Below are positions 16,665-25,367 of a DNA stretch of 64,000 bases, piece by piece (positions within the stretch are counted from its first letter, which is position 1; each line of letters begins with the position of its first letter). Below the pieces are notes generated by a model. That model was given only the letters and a program-made list of their open reading frames with translations, did not search any database and had not been told where the DNA came from. This stretch comes from Helicobacter ibis (GTDB lineage: Bacteria; Campylobacterota; Campylobacteria; Campylobacterales; Helicobacteraceae), in contig NZ_JAQHXR010000003.1 in assembly GCF_027859255.1 (NCBI RefSeq), positions 62,001 through 126,000 of the forward strand, written 5' to 3'. The translations under genes were made by a program, and so were the position numbers.

Positions 16665-17389
16665 TATTCTACTTCATAGACAAATGGAACTCCGCGTATT
16701 ACGCCAGATTCAAATATTTTTTTTGCATTTTTATCTATTTGTGAAGTATTTGTGCCTAGTTGTTTCTTGCTTAGCTCTATATCTTTGTAGTATTTTTTCA
16801 TTACTTTTATTTTGTCTTTAGTGCTTTTTAGATTCTTTGCTTCATCCATTATTAGTTGTGATTTTACAAATGCATCTCCTTCATGCACAGGTGCAAAAAT
16901 ATATTTTACATTTGCTACTTTTAGTGTGTCTTCTATTTCATCTAAGTGTTTTCTACAATAAGGGCAATCAGGATCGCTAACTACAATTTGTGTAGGAAGA
17001 TTCTTAGAATTTCCTTCCAAGAATAAATAATCATTATCTGAAAAACTGCTAAATAACTTGTCTAGCACTACCTTGTCTTGTTTGTTTTTTTGGGTTTGTG
17101 CTTTGTTCAACTCGCTTCTTATCATGCTAGAATCTTTTTCATCTAGGTGCATAACATTACTAAGACCAAAGAAATAATCTCCATTTTTGTTTGATATTAC
17201 TGGAAATAGATCTCCGCCCTTTGTCTTTCCTATTACAAAGAAGGCTGGAAAGCTCTTTAACTCTTTTTTAAACTGCACTTCTATTTCTATATCTGCTACT
17301 TCTTTTATTGTTTTTTGGAAGTTTTTGTCAAAATTTGCATTTGCAAATACACTGCTAATTAATAATGCTATTACAAGTATTTTTTTCAT
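16664..17389 (-). CDS. DsbC/DsbG-like periplasmic thiol:disulfide oxidoreductase
   Basis: 241 residues with a signal peptide (1-18, ending VFANA). The thioredoxin-like catalytic motif is C142-P-Y-C145 in SDPDCPYCRKH, and the cis-proline loop is the C-terminal RGVPFVYEV. The segment 20-110 corresponds to the DsbC N-terminal dimerisation region and linker. CPYC is closer to DsbC (CGYC) and to the Helicobacter DsbC/DsbG-like proteins than to DsbA. A role in disulfide isomerisation or oxidation in the periplasm is inferred. Good SD (AAAGGAGATTT); it starts the mla chain and its stop is joined to mlaE. Confidence 0.82.
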   Translation of the reverse strand: MKKILVIALLISSVFANANFDKNFQKTIKEVADIEIEVQFKKELKSFPAFFVIGKTKGGDLFPVISNKNGDYFFGLSNVMHLDEKDSSMIRSELNKAQTQKNKQDKVVLDKLFSSFSDNDYLFLEGNSKNLPTQIVVSDPDCPYCRKHLDEIEDTLKVANVKYIFAPVHEGDAFVKSQLIMDEAKNLKSTKDKIKVMKKYYKDIELSKKQLGTNTSQIDKNAKKIFESGVIRGVPFVYEVE

Positions 17390-17414
17390 AAATCTCCTTT
17401 TAGTAAAAGTAAAG

Positions 17415-17420
17415 ATTATA
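17415..17420 (-). promoter_or_regulatory. -10 box for the dsbC-like/mla operon
   Basis: TATAAT on the minus strand overlaps the queH stop codon and lies 25 bases before the ATG of the dsbC-like gene, whose leader contains AAAGGAG. This would allow transcription of the mla operon apart from queH. Confidence 0.45.
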
Positions 17421-18522
17421 CTACAATAAAGCTTTCAAATATTTCATCTTGTGATATTGCGTCAATCTCTAGCATAAAGCTTCCATAAAACTTATCTTTT
17501 ATTATTACAATAGGCGAGGTAAAGAGGCCATTGTCGCTAAATTTTAGTCTCAAGCTTAGCTGTATTTTCTCATCTAAGCCATTTTTCAATAGAGATTCAA
17601 AACTATCGTATTTTATTTGTTCTTTAATAGAATCAAAGAGTATAAAAATTGCCCCTTCTTTTTGGGCATAGCCTATATTGTTATGCCAAAATTCTATTTC
17701 ACTCTTTAGTGGTTTTTTAAGATATGAGTAGCTACAAATAAAGCTAGGAATCACAACGCTCTCTACTCTTAATAGGCCTTTTAAAATTCTGTATGCTAGA
17801 ACTTTTTGTCTTATCATTTTATATTTTGTGTTATTTTTTTCTAATTCTTCTCTTGTTTTGAAGTTTTTTATCCTTATTTTTGGCAGTGTGCTACTATCCT
17901 TTGGTAGTGATAAAGATGAAAAAAGTTCAAATGGCATTTTTTTTGATTGTTCTCTTTGTTTGCTTAGTCCAAATATACAACCACAATAATTTTGTCTATA
18001 TAGATTCTCTTCTTTTGCGATTTTGCTTTGTATTTGTGTGCCACCATTGCTTCTGACGTCTATTGGCAGGAAGTTTAGACTATATTGTTGTGCTATTTTT
18101 GTGCCTTGAGTATATAGTTCGTTTTGTGTTTTCATGGGACTTGCTAGAAGTGTTGTTGTAAATTCTACACATTTTAATTCTTTTGCAATTTTCGCAGAAC
18201 TCTTTAGCCGATAATCAAAGCAATAAGAGCATCTAATGCCCTTTTCTGGTTCATTTTCCATACCTTTTGCATTTTCTAGCCATTCTTTATCATCATATTT
18301 GCCTTCAACCAACGGAATCCCAAGTCTTTGGCAACTTCGCCTTACATCATCTAGTCGCATTTTGTATTCTTCATATGGGTGTATGTTTGGGTTGTAAAAA
18401 TATCCGCAGAAATTCTTTTCTGGGTATTTTTGTAACAATTGAGTTAAAAAATGATGACTATCTACGCTACAACATATATGAACTAGTGTTGTATTTGTAT
18501 CTTTAAAGTTAAATGCACTCAC
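17416..18522 (-). CDS. queH: Epoxyqueuosine reductase QueH
   Basis: Reduces epoxyqueuosine to queuosine in tRNA, the non-cobalamin alternative to QueG (DUF208 family). From GTG at 18522 it has 368 residues: the Cys pair LVHICCSVDSHH (C17, C18), FCGYFYNPNIHPYEEYKMRL, then CSYCFDYRL and the NYCGCIFGLSKQ block supplying the remaining metal-binding cysteines. The C-terminal 170 residues form an accessory region also present in H. pylori HP0100. The open frame runs on upstream to 18675 but would overlap sdaC; GTG 18522 is preceded by AAAGG and gives the normal N-terminus. Downstream tgt (57.3 kb) is the other queuosine gene in the window. Confidence 0.88.
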   Translation of the reverse strand: MSAFNFKDTNTTLVHICCSVDSHHFLTQLLQKYPEKNFCGYFYNPNIHPYEEYKMRLDDVRRSCQRLGIPLVEGKYDDKEWLENAKGMENEPEKGIRCSYCFDYRLKSSAKIAKELKCVEFTTTLLASPMKTQNELYTQGTKIAQQYSLNFLPIDVRSNGGTQIQSKIAKEENLYRQNYCGCIFGLSKQREQSKKMPFELFSSLSLPKDSSTLPKIRIKNFKTREELEKNNTKYKMIRQKVLAYRILKGLLRVESVVIPSFICSYSYLKKPLKSEIEFWHNNIGYAQKEGAIFILFDSIKEQIKYDSFESLLKNGLDEKIQLSLRLKFSDNGLFTSPIVIIKDKFYGSFMLEIDAISQDEIFESFIVV

Positions 18523-18543
18523 TATTTTGCCTTTTTTTGCTAT

Positions 18544-18549
18544 TATAAT
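18544..18549 (+). promoter_or_regulatory. -10 box for sdaC-sdaA
   Basis: TATAAT in the queH-sdaC divergent gap, 45 bases before the sdaC ATG; a second AT-rich box (TATAAG) lies closer. Either could serve; the ribosome-binding site is a strong TGGAGG. Confidence 0.4.
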
Positions 18550-18593
18550 TCCGCAATTATATTGAAAATATAAGCTTTTTTGGAGGTTTTTTA

Positions 18594-19856
18594 ATGCAAT
18601 GGAATAAATTTGACAATAGGTGGATGTTATCCTTGTTTGGGACGGCAGTTGGTGCTGGAATCTTGTTTTTGCCAATTAGAGCTGGGACGGGAGGATTTTG
18701 GCCTGTTGTTGTTATGACATTATTAATTTTTCCTATGGTTTGGCTATCTCATAGAGCACTTAGCAGATTTGTCAATGAATCTAAAAGTGTTGAGCATGAT
18801 ATAACTCACGCAGCTGAAGAGTATTGGGGCAGAAATGTTAGTTTTTTTATAACAATATTGTATTTTTTTGCTATTTATCCTATTTGTTTGGCTTATGGTG
18901 TTGGTATTACAAATACATTTGGTAGCTTTTTTGTTAATCAACTTAAGCTAGAGGGGCTATATGATCCAGAGACCATGACTATGTATCCAGCAGTTAGAAT
19001 GGGCTTAGCATTTGTTCTAGTTACTGCTATGATGTCTGTTATGGTGCTAAAAGAAGAAGTAGTAACAAAAGCCTGTAATGCACTTGTTTATCCTTTGTGC
19101 TTAGTGTTGTTTGGTTTTTCTCTATATTTGATACCTCATTGGAAGTTAGAAATAATACAGACTTCACCTAGCTTAAAAGAATTTTTAGAAGTTGTTTGGC
19201 TTACTTTACCTGTGCTTGTTTTTGCTTTTAATCATTCTCCTGCAATTTCTACATTTACGCTTAGCGTAAGAAGAGAGTATGGAGAAGAAGCTTCAGTTGC
19301 AAAGGCGAATCAGATTCTATTTAGAACTTCTTTAATGCTTTTAGCATTTGTTATGTTTTTTGTATTTTCTTGTATTTTGTGTTTAGATTCTAGTGATTTT
19401 GCCGCCGCTAGAGAGGCAAATATTCCTATTCTTTCTTATTTTGCAAATAAATTTGATACTCCTATTATTTCTTATGGAGCACCTTTGGTTGCATTTTTGG
19501 CTATTGTTAGTTCGTTTTTTGGGCATTATTTTGGTGCTTATGAGGGATTAAATGGAATTGTAAGAAAAGCAGTAAAAATGAGTGGTAATGAAAACCCAAA
19601 CATAAAAGTAATTAAAGTATTTAGTACATTATTTATGTATATTACAATAATTATCGTAGCTTATATTAATCCAAGTATTTTAGGATTCATAGAGGATTTA
19701 GGCGGTCCTATTATTGCTATGATTTTATTTATCATGCCAATGATTGCTATTTGGAGTGTTAGTAAATTTAAAAAGTATAAAAACCCAGCATTAGACGCTT
19801 TTGTAATTATTACTGGGCTTTTAACTATAACTAGCGTTGTATATAAATTATTATGA
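18594..19856 (+). CDS. sdaC: Serine transporter (SdaC/STP family)
   Basis: 420-residue inner-membrane amino-acid permease with about 11 hydrophobic helices; opening motif FGTAVGAGILFLPIRAG (15-31) is the glycine-rich first helix of the hydroxy/aromatic amino-acid permease family. HSPAISTFTLSVRREYG (about 215) and the SSFFGHYFGAYEGLNG segment (about 304) are typical of SdaC. It would import L-serine with protons for the deaminase encoded next, with which it overlaps by 4 bases (ATGA). The same pair, adjacent, is HP0133-HP0132 in H. pylori, where serine is a major carbon source. Confidence 0.92.
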   Translation: MQWNKFDNRWMLSLFGTAVGAGILFLPIRAGTGGFWPVVVMTLLIFPMVWLSHRALSRFVNESKSVEHDITHAAEEYWGRNVSFFITILYFFAIYPICLAYGVGITNTFGSFFVNQLKLEGLYDPETMTMYPAVRMGLAFVLVTAMMSVMVLKEEVVTKACNALVYPLCLVLFGFSLYLIPHWKLEIIQTSPSLKEFLEVVWLTLPVLVFAFNHSPAISTFTLSVRREYGEEASVAKANQILFRTSLMLLAFVMFFVFSCILCLDSSDFAAAREANIPILSYFANKFDTPIISYGAPLVAFLAIVSSFFGHYFGAYEGLNGIVRKAVKMSGNENPNIKVIKVFSTLFMYITIIIVAYINPSILGFIEDLGGPIIAMILFIMPMIAIWSVSKFKKYKNPALDAFVIITGLLTITSVVYKLL

Positions 19857-21220
19857 GTAATTTAAGTATCTTTAAAATAGGTATAGGACCGAGTTCATCG
19901 CATACTCTTGGTCCTATGATTGCTTCTAATTTATTTTGTGAATTATTAATAAACAAGAATCTTTTAGATATAACACACACCATAAAATGCACTCTTTATG
20001 GCTCTCTTAGCTTAACTGGTAAGGGGCATTTGAGTGATAAGGCATTGATGTGGGGACTAAGTGGGATTACGCCAAAGATGGCTACACCAAAGATTCAGCA
20101 AGAAGTTTTGGATTTGGTGCTTGATAATAAAATTTTAAATCTACATTCTTGCAAAAAAATAACCTTTGATTATGAAAAAAATATAGAGTTTTGTAACGAT
20201 TTTCTACCATTACATGAAAATGGGCTTGAATTTTTTGCGTTAAATAGTAACAATGAAATTTTATTGCAAGAGAGATATTATTCAATAGGCGGTGGATTTG
20301 TCAAAACCGAGCAGGAAATGCAACAAAACGATGACAAAGAAACGCAAAAGCTTGATATATCTATAAATAATGCAAAAGAATTAATACTAGAAGCTAAAAA
20401 GAGAAAGAAAAATCTATCAAAAATATCTATGGCGTATGAAAGGCAGTTTCATAGCAAAAGTCATATAGTTGAGTATTGTCTTTCTATGTGGCAGGTAATG
20501 CAAGAATCTTTTAAGAGTGGTTGCAACCCATCATCTTTGGAGCTTCCCGGACCTTTAAAGCTTCATAGGAGGGCAAAAGAACTAAGCGAGAGGATAAAGC
20601 CAAGCACCGATCCATTTGGTATTTTAGATTATGTTAGTTTGTATGCAATTGCTATTGCCGAAGAAAATGCTGGTGGCGGTAGGGTTGTTACTGCACCTAC
20701 AAATGGTGCATGTGCTGTGATACCAAGTGTAATGTTGTATTTGAAAAATCATAGCGTAGGTTTTAGTGATGAGACGGCGGTTGATTTCTTGTTATCTGCT
20801 ATGATGATAGGCTCACTGTATAAGAAGAATGCCTCAATTAGTGGTGCCGAAGCAGGTTGTCAAGCTGAAATTGGATCTGCTAGTTCTATGGCTGCCGCTG
20901 CTATGGTTAGTGTACTTGGTGGAAATATAGATCAAGCATGTAGTGCGGCTGAAATTGCTATGGAACATCACTTGGGGCTTACTTGTGATCCGGCTTTTGG
21001 GCTTGTGCAAATACCATGTATCGAAAGAAATGCTTTTGGGGCTATAAAAGCAATATCAGCTGCAAGAATGGCTATGAATCGTAAAAGCCACCCAGTAGTT
21101 AGTCTAGATAATGTAATAGCTACGATGTATCAAACAGGCAAGGATATGAATTCAAAATATAGAGAAACTGCACTTGGTGGATTAGCAAAAACACTAAGCA
21201 AAAGTAAAAGTGTGTGCTAA
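19853..21220 (+). CDS. sdaA: L-serine ammonia-lyase, iron-sulfur type
   Basis: Converts L-serine to pyruvate and ammonia; 455 residues, single-chain form with both beta and alpha domains. The N-terminus [18 protein letters not shown] (5-22) is diagnostic. Cluster and active-site motifs follow: [20 protein letters not shown] (about 340-360), [29 protein letters not shown] (about 375-402). These three cysteines ligate the labile 4Fe-4S cluster that makes the enzyme oxygen-sensitive. Coupled to sdaC at its start (4-base overlap) and to bioD at its end (stop TAA shares a base with the bioD ATG). It feeds pyruvate into the microaerophilic metabolism. Confidence 0.95.
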   Translation: MSNLSIFKIGIGPSSSHTLGPMIASNLFCELLINKNLLDITHTIKCTLYGSLSLTGKGHLSDKALMWGLSGITPKMATPKIQQEVLDLVLDNKILNLHSCKKITFDYEKNIEFCNDFLPLHENGLEFFALNSNNEILLQERYYSIGGGFVKTEQEMQQNDDKETQKLDISINNAKELILEAKKRKKNLSKISMAYERQFHSKSHIVEYCLSMWQVMQESFKSGCNPSSLELPGPLKLHRRAKELSERIKPSTDPFGILDYVSLYAIAIAEENAGGGRVVTAPTNGACAVIPSVMLYLKNHSVGFSDETAVDFLLSAMMIGSLYKKNASISGAEAGCQAEIGSASSMAAAAMVSVLGGNIDQACSAAEIAMEHHLGLTCDPAFGLVQIPCIERNAFGAIKAISAARMAMNRKSHPVVSLDNVIATMYQTGKDMNSKYRETALGGLAKTLSKSKSVC

Positions 21221-21861
21221 TGCGTGTATGCACATGTGGGATTCATACTGGAGTTGGGAAAACTTCCGTAAGTGCCGCTTTGTGTTACGCGTTTATGCTG
21301 GATTATTTTAAGATAGTTCAAGCAGGAAGCGGTGTGTATAATGGAGAAAACATTATAGAAGATAAAGAAGTGATAGCCTCTTTAAGTAATGCCAGAATAT
21401 TTAATAATGGAATTACTCTAAAAGCTCCAAAAAGCCCTCATATAGCGATGAAAGAAGAGGGTATTTTGTATAGCCTAACTGATATAAAGATGCCAGCTTC
21501 AGAGAATCTTGTAATAGAGAGTGCAGGTGGAATACTAACTCCACTTGATGGTAAAAGTTGTATGCTTGATTTTGTGCTGTTGCATAACTTGCCAGTTATA
21601 TTGGTATCTAGTAATTATTTGGGTGCTATAAATCATACTCTTTTGAGTTTAGAGATTCTGAAAGTTAAAAAAATCAATGTGCTTTTTGGAATCTTTAGTG
21701 GTGGAGTAGATATTAATTTTTCTAGTTTTATAGAAAGTTACAGCGGGGTCAAATTTTTCAACTTTAAGCATTATTCATCAAAAGACGAGTTTATAAAAAA
21801 TGCTGATTTATTAAGGGAGGAATTGCAAAATAGCGAATTTAAAAACTGCTTTAAACTTTAA
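21220..21861 (+). CDS. bioD: Dethiobiotin synthetase
   Basis: ATP-dependent closure of the ureido ring from 7,8-diaminopelargonate and CO2, the penultimate biotin step. 213 residues. P-loop GIHTGVGKTSVSAAL (about 6-20) is the BioD form GT-TGVGKT; the catalytic-lysine region is less canonical than in E. coli (the usual KPVQTG is KIVQAGSG), while ESAGGILTPLDG (about 110) matches the E-AGG---P loop. ATG 21220 is chosen because it overlaps the sdaA stop (TAATG); an in-frame GTG at 21214 would add two residues. First gene of a scattered biotin cluster. Confidence 0.85.
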   Translation: MRVCTCGIHTGVGKTSVSAALCYAFMLDYFKIVQAGSGVYNGENIIEDKEVIASLSNARIFNNGITLKAPKSPHIAMKEEGILYSLTDIKMPASENLVIESAGGILTPLDGKSCMLDFVLLHNLPVILVSSNYLGAINHTLLSLEILKVKKINVLFGIFSGGVDINFSSFIESYSGVKFFNFKHYSSKDEFIKNADLLREELQNSEFKNCFKL

Positions 21862-21906
21862 GACAAAGAATTGTAGAATTTTATAAAAATTATCTAAGGT
21901 ATAACA

Positions 21907-22458
21907 ATGAAATTTAAAGTATCTCATGCACCTTATATTGGAAATAAAATAGCTATTGATTTGGCAAATTGTAATTTTGTGAGCTTATTACATGGTTTGG
22001 ATGGTATTGTAAAGGTAGCTAGTGAGCTTTTGACTAAGAATATACAAGAAGAATTAAAAATCGAAGAAAAAGCAAGAGAAATAGTAGAGGAAAATTCAGA
22101 AGAAATAGAATTTATGCAAGCTGATGAACATCAATTGTTTTGGAAAGTTAAAAGACATATTGCACAAGAATCGGATTTTGAACTAAATTTTGAAGATAGA
22201 TACAATAAGTTATCACATAATATTATGCAAGAACTTTTAGATGAAGATTTAATAGATTTTTCTGTATCTGAAGTAATGGTGAAAAATATAATTTTTAAAG
22301 CTATAAATAGCTACTCAAAGGCATATAGTGAGATAGAAGATTCAATTTATGACAAAATTAGTAACTATAAAAGAAAAATAGTCTTTGGAAGCGAGGAGTT
22401 TGACTTAATATTTGATAAGCTCTATGAAGAAGAGCTAAAAAAGAAAGGCTTTTTATAA
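21907..22458 (+). CDS. DUF507-family protein
   Basis: 183 residues, largely helical, very acidic in the middle, no signal peptide or membrane helix. It fits the DUF507 family found in epsilonproteobacteria and Aquificae: start MKFKVSHAPYIGNKIAIDLANCNFV and the C-terminal ISNYKRKIVFGSEEFDLIFDKLYEEELKKKG. No function is known for the family. Its stop overlaps the carA start (TAATG), and a DUF507 gene beside carA is also the arrangement in Campylobacter, suggesting a conserved link. SD AAGGTATAAC before ATG. Confidence 0.8.
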   Translation: MKFKVSHAPYIGNKIAIDLANCNFVSLLHGLDGIVKVASELLTKNIQEELKIEEKAREIVEENSEEIEFMQADEHQLFWKVKRHIAQESDFELNFEDRYNKLSHNIMQELLDEDLIDFSVSEVMVKNIIFKAINSYSKAYSEIEDSIYDKISNYKRKIVFGSEEFDLIFDKLYEEELKKKGFL

Positions 22459-23606
22459 TGCAAGAATTACAAAAGGCGTGGATATATTTAGAAAATGGCG
22501 ATTTTTACGAAGCTAGGAGTTTTGGTGCTAGTGGAAGCTATGTTGGAGAAATAGTTTTTAACACTTCTCTTAGTGGTTATCAAGAAATATCAAGTGATCC
22601 TAGCTATGCAGGGCAGTTTGTGTGTCTAACAATGCCAGAGATAGGTATCGTTGGCGCTAATAATCAAGATATGGAATGTGTCAAGATTTACGCAAAAGGA
22701 ATTATTTGTAGAAACTATAATGAGTTTTTTTCAAATTTTAGAGCGGATTTTAGCTTTGGTGAGTTTTTGAGGGCAAATAATTGCATGGGGATTTGTGGCA
22801 TTGATACTAGGAAGCTTACTAAGAGTATAAGGACAAATGGTTCTATGATGATGATAGCTTCAAGCGAAATATCTTCTAAAGATGAGTTAAAAGAAATGCT
22901 ATCAAAGTCTAAGAGAATAGAAGATATAAACTATATAGAAGAGGTAAGCACAAAGGAAGCTTATAATTATTATTTTGGGAAATTTGACTTTAATACTATG
23001 GCATATGAAACCCCAAATACTTCTAAAAAAATAGTAGCAATTGATTTTGGTATTAAAAGAAGCATTCTTCAACAATTGGTAAATGCTGGATTTAGCGTAT
23101 CAGTAGTGCCAAATACTACAAAGGCTAGTAAGCTTATAGAGGGGTATAAAAATAGCGAGTTTGATGCTATATTTTTATCAAATGGTCCGGGAGACCCTCA
23201 AGTGCTAAGTTCTGAAGTGGCAGAAATATCTAGTCTAATTGAAGCAAAAATTCCTATTTTTGCTATATGTTTAGGTCATCAGCTTATATCTTTAGCAATG
23301 GGATATCCTACATATAAACTACCTTTTGGTCATCATGGTGGGAATCACCCAGTAAAAAATACACTAACAAATAAAATTGAAATAACTGCACAAAATCATA
23401 ACTATTCTGTGCCAGATGATATAGTAAAAATTGCAGATATAACTCATGTTAATTTGTTTGATAACACTATTGAAGGGCTAAAGTATAAGGACTATCCTAT
23501 ATATTCACTGCAACACCATCCAGAAGCAGGTCCTGGTCCATTAGAATCTACAGCCATTTTTAGAGAGTTTGCAGAGTTTATAAATAGTGTTAAATGCAGC
23601 AAATAA
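22458..23606 (+). CDS. carA: Carbamoyl-phosphate synthase small subunit
   Basis: Glutaminase subunit that delivers ammonia to CarB for carbamoyl phosphate, precursor of arginine and pyrimidines. 382 residues: N-terminal CarA domain (WIYLENGDFYEARSFGA, GEIVFNTSLSGYQEISSDPSYAGQ, GICGIDTRKLTKSIR) and a C-terminal class I amidotransferase with nucleophile C271 in AICLGHQLISLA, NGPGDPQVLSSE as oxyanion loop and the His-Glu of SLQHHPEAGPGP. It overlaps DUF507 by one base and bioF by 13. carB is not in the window. Confidence 0.97.
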   Translation: MQELQKAWIYLENGDFYEARSFGASGSYVGEIVFNTSLSGYQEISSDPSYAGQFVCLTMPEIGIVGANNQDMECVKIYAKGIICRNYNEFFSNFRADFSFGEFLRANNCMGICGIDTRKLTKSIRTNGSMMMIASSEISSKDELKEMLSKSKRIEDINYIEEVSTKEAYNYYFGKFDFNTMAYETPNTSKKIVAIDFGIKRSILQQLVNAGFSVSVVPNTTKASKLIEGYKNSEFDAIFLSNGPGDPQVLSSEVAEISSLIEAKIPIFAICLGHQLISLAMGYPTYKLPFGHHGGNHPVKNTLTNKIEITAQNHNYSVPDDIVKIADITHVNLFDNTIEGLKYKDYPIYSLQHHPEAGPGPLESTAIFREFAEFINSVKCSK

Positions 23607-24757
23607 GTAAGATATTAGAATCTTTAAAACAAGAATCTAACTTTAGGGAGCTATTTGTTCAGATTCACAATGGTAAGCATATCTACAAAAACAATAAAAA
23701 ACTCCTAAACTTAGCTAGTAATAATTATCTTTGTGCAAATGATTTTGTAGATGAGTTTTTAGATTCGAAGTTATTTTCTGATAATTTGCATTTTAGCAGT
23801 TCCTCATCGCGTAGTTTGAGTGGTAGCTTTAGTGTGTTTTTTGAGTTTGAGGAATATTTATCTGAAGTTTTTAACAAAGAATCTCTGCTTTTTAATAGCG
23901 GATACCATGCAAATGTTGGAATTGTTAGTGCTTTGGCAAGCTTGGATAATGTTTTATTTGTGGTGGATAAGAGTATCCATGCAAGTGTTATTGATGGATT
24001 AAAGGGGTTCAAAAAAACCAATTTTAAGAGATATTTGCATAATGATATGGAATCTTTAGAGATAATCTTGCAAGATAGCAGTAAATATGAAGCAGTTTTT
24101 GTGGTAAGCGAGGGGCTATTTAGCATGGAGGGTGATTTTGCAAAGCTACAAGAGCTAGTTAGCTTAAAGAAAAAATACAAAAATATGTATCTTTATATAG
24201 ATGAGGCACATAGTATAGGCATAGTTGGGAGAAGTGGGCTTGGATTATCACATTATTATGAGCTTTTAGATGAGATTGATATTTTAATCTTAACATTTGG
24301 TAAGGCTATTTCTAGCTTTGGGGCTTGTGTGTTATGTCATGGTGAGTTTAGAGATTATTTTATAAACAAAGCAAGAAGTCTTATATATTCAACCGCATTG
24401 CCACCTCTTAGCGTTGCTATGAGTTATTTTGTCTTTAAAAAGCTAGAATCTATGCAAGATAGGAGAGAACACTTAAGTGATATTTCAAAATATCTCAAAG
24501 ATTCTCTAAAGCAATTGCCATATGAGATAATGGGAGATTACAACATTATATCAATTGTTCTAAAAGAGAATAAAAAAGCTGTGCATTTTCAAAAAATGCT
24601 AGAAGAAAGGGGATATTATCTACCAGCAATCAAAGAGCCTACAATACCAAAAAATAAGGCTTTACTTAGAATCTCACTATGCTCTAACTTTGGATATGAA
24701 GAGCTATCGTTATTTGTTCGAGATATTATAGAGATTGATAATGAATATTTATCATAA
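23594..24757 (+). CDS. bioF: 8-amino-7-oxononanoate synthase
   Basis: PLP enzyme that condenses pimeloyl-ACP with alanine. 387 residues: LLNLASNNYLCAND (start of the alpha-oxoamine synthase fold), SSSSRSLSGSFSVFFEFEEYL, FNSGYHANVG, the aspartate of YIDEAHSIGIVGRSGLG and Schiff-base lysine K237 in LTFGKAISSFGACV, then STALPPLSVA. Size is normal for BioF (about 385). It begins inside the end of carA (13-base overlap) and ends inside the start of bioG (17-base overlap), so bioF-bioG-bioC form a coupled pimelate-to-KAPA module. Confidence 0.9.
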   Translation: MQQISKILESLKQESNFRELFVQIHNGKHIYKNNKKLLNLASNNYLCANDFVDEFLDSKLFSDNLHFSSSSSRSLSGSFSVFFEFEEYLSEVFNKESLLFNSGYHANVGIVSALASLDNVLFVVDKSIHASVIDGLKGFKKTNFKRYLHNDMESLEIILQDSSKYEAVFVVSEGLFSMEGDFAKLQELVSLKKKYKNMYLYIDEAHSIGIVGRSGLGLSHYYELLDEIDILILTFGKAISSFGACVLCHGEFRDYFINKARSLIYSTALPPLSVAMSYFVFKKLESMQDRREHLSDISKYLKDSLKQLPYEIMGDYNIISIVLKENKKAVHFQKMLEERGYYLPAIKEPTIPKNKALLRISLCSNFGYEELSLFVRDIIEIDNEYLS

Positions 24758-25367
24758 ATCAAATAATAATAAAGATATAACATTAATTTTTGGTGGATTT
24801 GCTAGTCATTATAGTCATTTTTTGCCATTTTTTGGTGAGAATATAGTCGTTGTATATGGCTATAATACTTTAAAAGGTGATAATTTAGTAAAGCTATTAC
24901 AAGAAAATAATATGCAAGTTAATAAAGTAGTAGCATTTTCTATGGGAGTGTGGGTTTTTTATATGCTATATGAATCTTTAAGAGATTTTGTCAAAAATTC
25001 GACAAAAGTTGCGGTAAATGGTACTGGGTTTGGCATAGATAGAGCGTATGGGATAAATCCTAATCTCTTTAAAGCGGTATATAGAAATTTTGATTTTCAA
25101 AGTTTTGTTAAGAATCTATTTGGGAGGTTTAGGAGTGAAGATTTTTTGTTTTTAGAGATTTCTGTCTTAAAAGATGAGTTGTTATTTTTTATAAAGAATA
25201 AAGAAGCCCCAAAACAATATATTTCTTGGGATAAGGTTTATATCTCAAAAGATGATTCGATTTTCTCTAGCGAATCTCAAGTGCGGTTTTGGGAAAGAGA
25301 GGGGCTTTTAGATAGGGTTGTTTTTATTGATTCTCCGCATTTTGCGTTTTTTACTTTGGAGATTTAA
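24741..25367 (+). CDS. bioG: Pimeloyl-ACP methyl ester esterase BioG
   Basis: Releases methanol from pimeloyl-ACP methyl ester, ending fatty-acid-like chain building before BioF. 208 residues of the DUF452 alpha/beta hydrolase family: LIFGGFASHYSHF (about 15-27), nucleophile elbow AFSMGVWVFYML (F-S-M-G-V-W is the BioG form of GxSxG), and C-terminal catalytic histidine FIDSPHFAFF. This family replaces BioH in epsilonproteobacteria and Haemophilus. ATG 24741 is favoured over TTG 24735. Neighbours bioF and bioC support the assignment. Confidence 0.9.
   Translation: MNIYHKSNNNKDITLIFGGFASHYSHFLPFFGENIVVVYGYNTLKGDNLVKLLQENNMQVNKVVAFSMGVWVFYMLYESLRDFVKNSTKVAVNGTGFGIDRAYGINPNLFKAVYRNFDFQSFVKNLFGRFRSEDFLFLEISVLKDELLFFIKNKEAPKQYISWDKVYISKDDSIFSSESQVRFWEREGLLDRVVFIDSPHFAFFTLEI

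Noticed and set aside
18523-18675. N-terminal extension of queH overlapping sdaC
   Set aside because: Would run through the promoter and 5' end of the divergent sdaC; GTG 18522 has an SD and gives the family's normal start.
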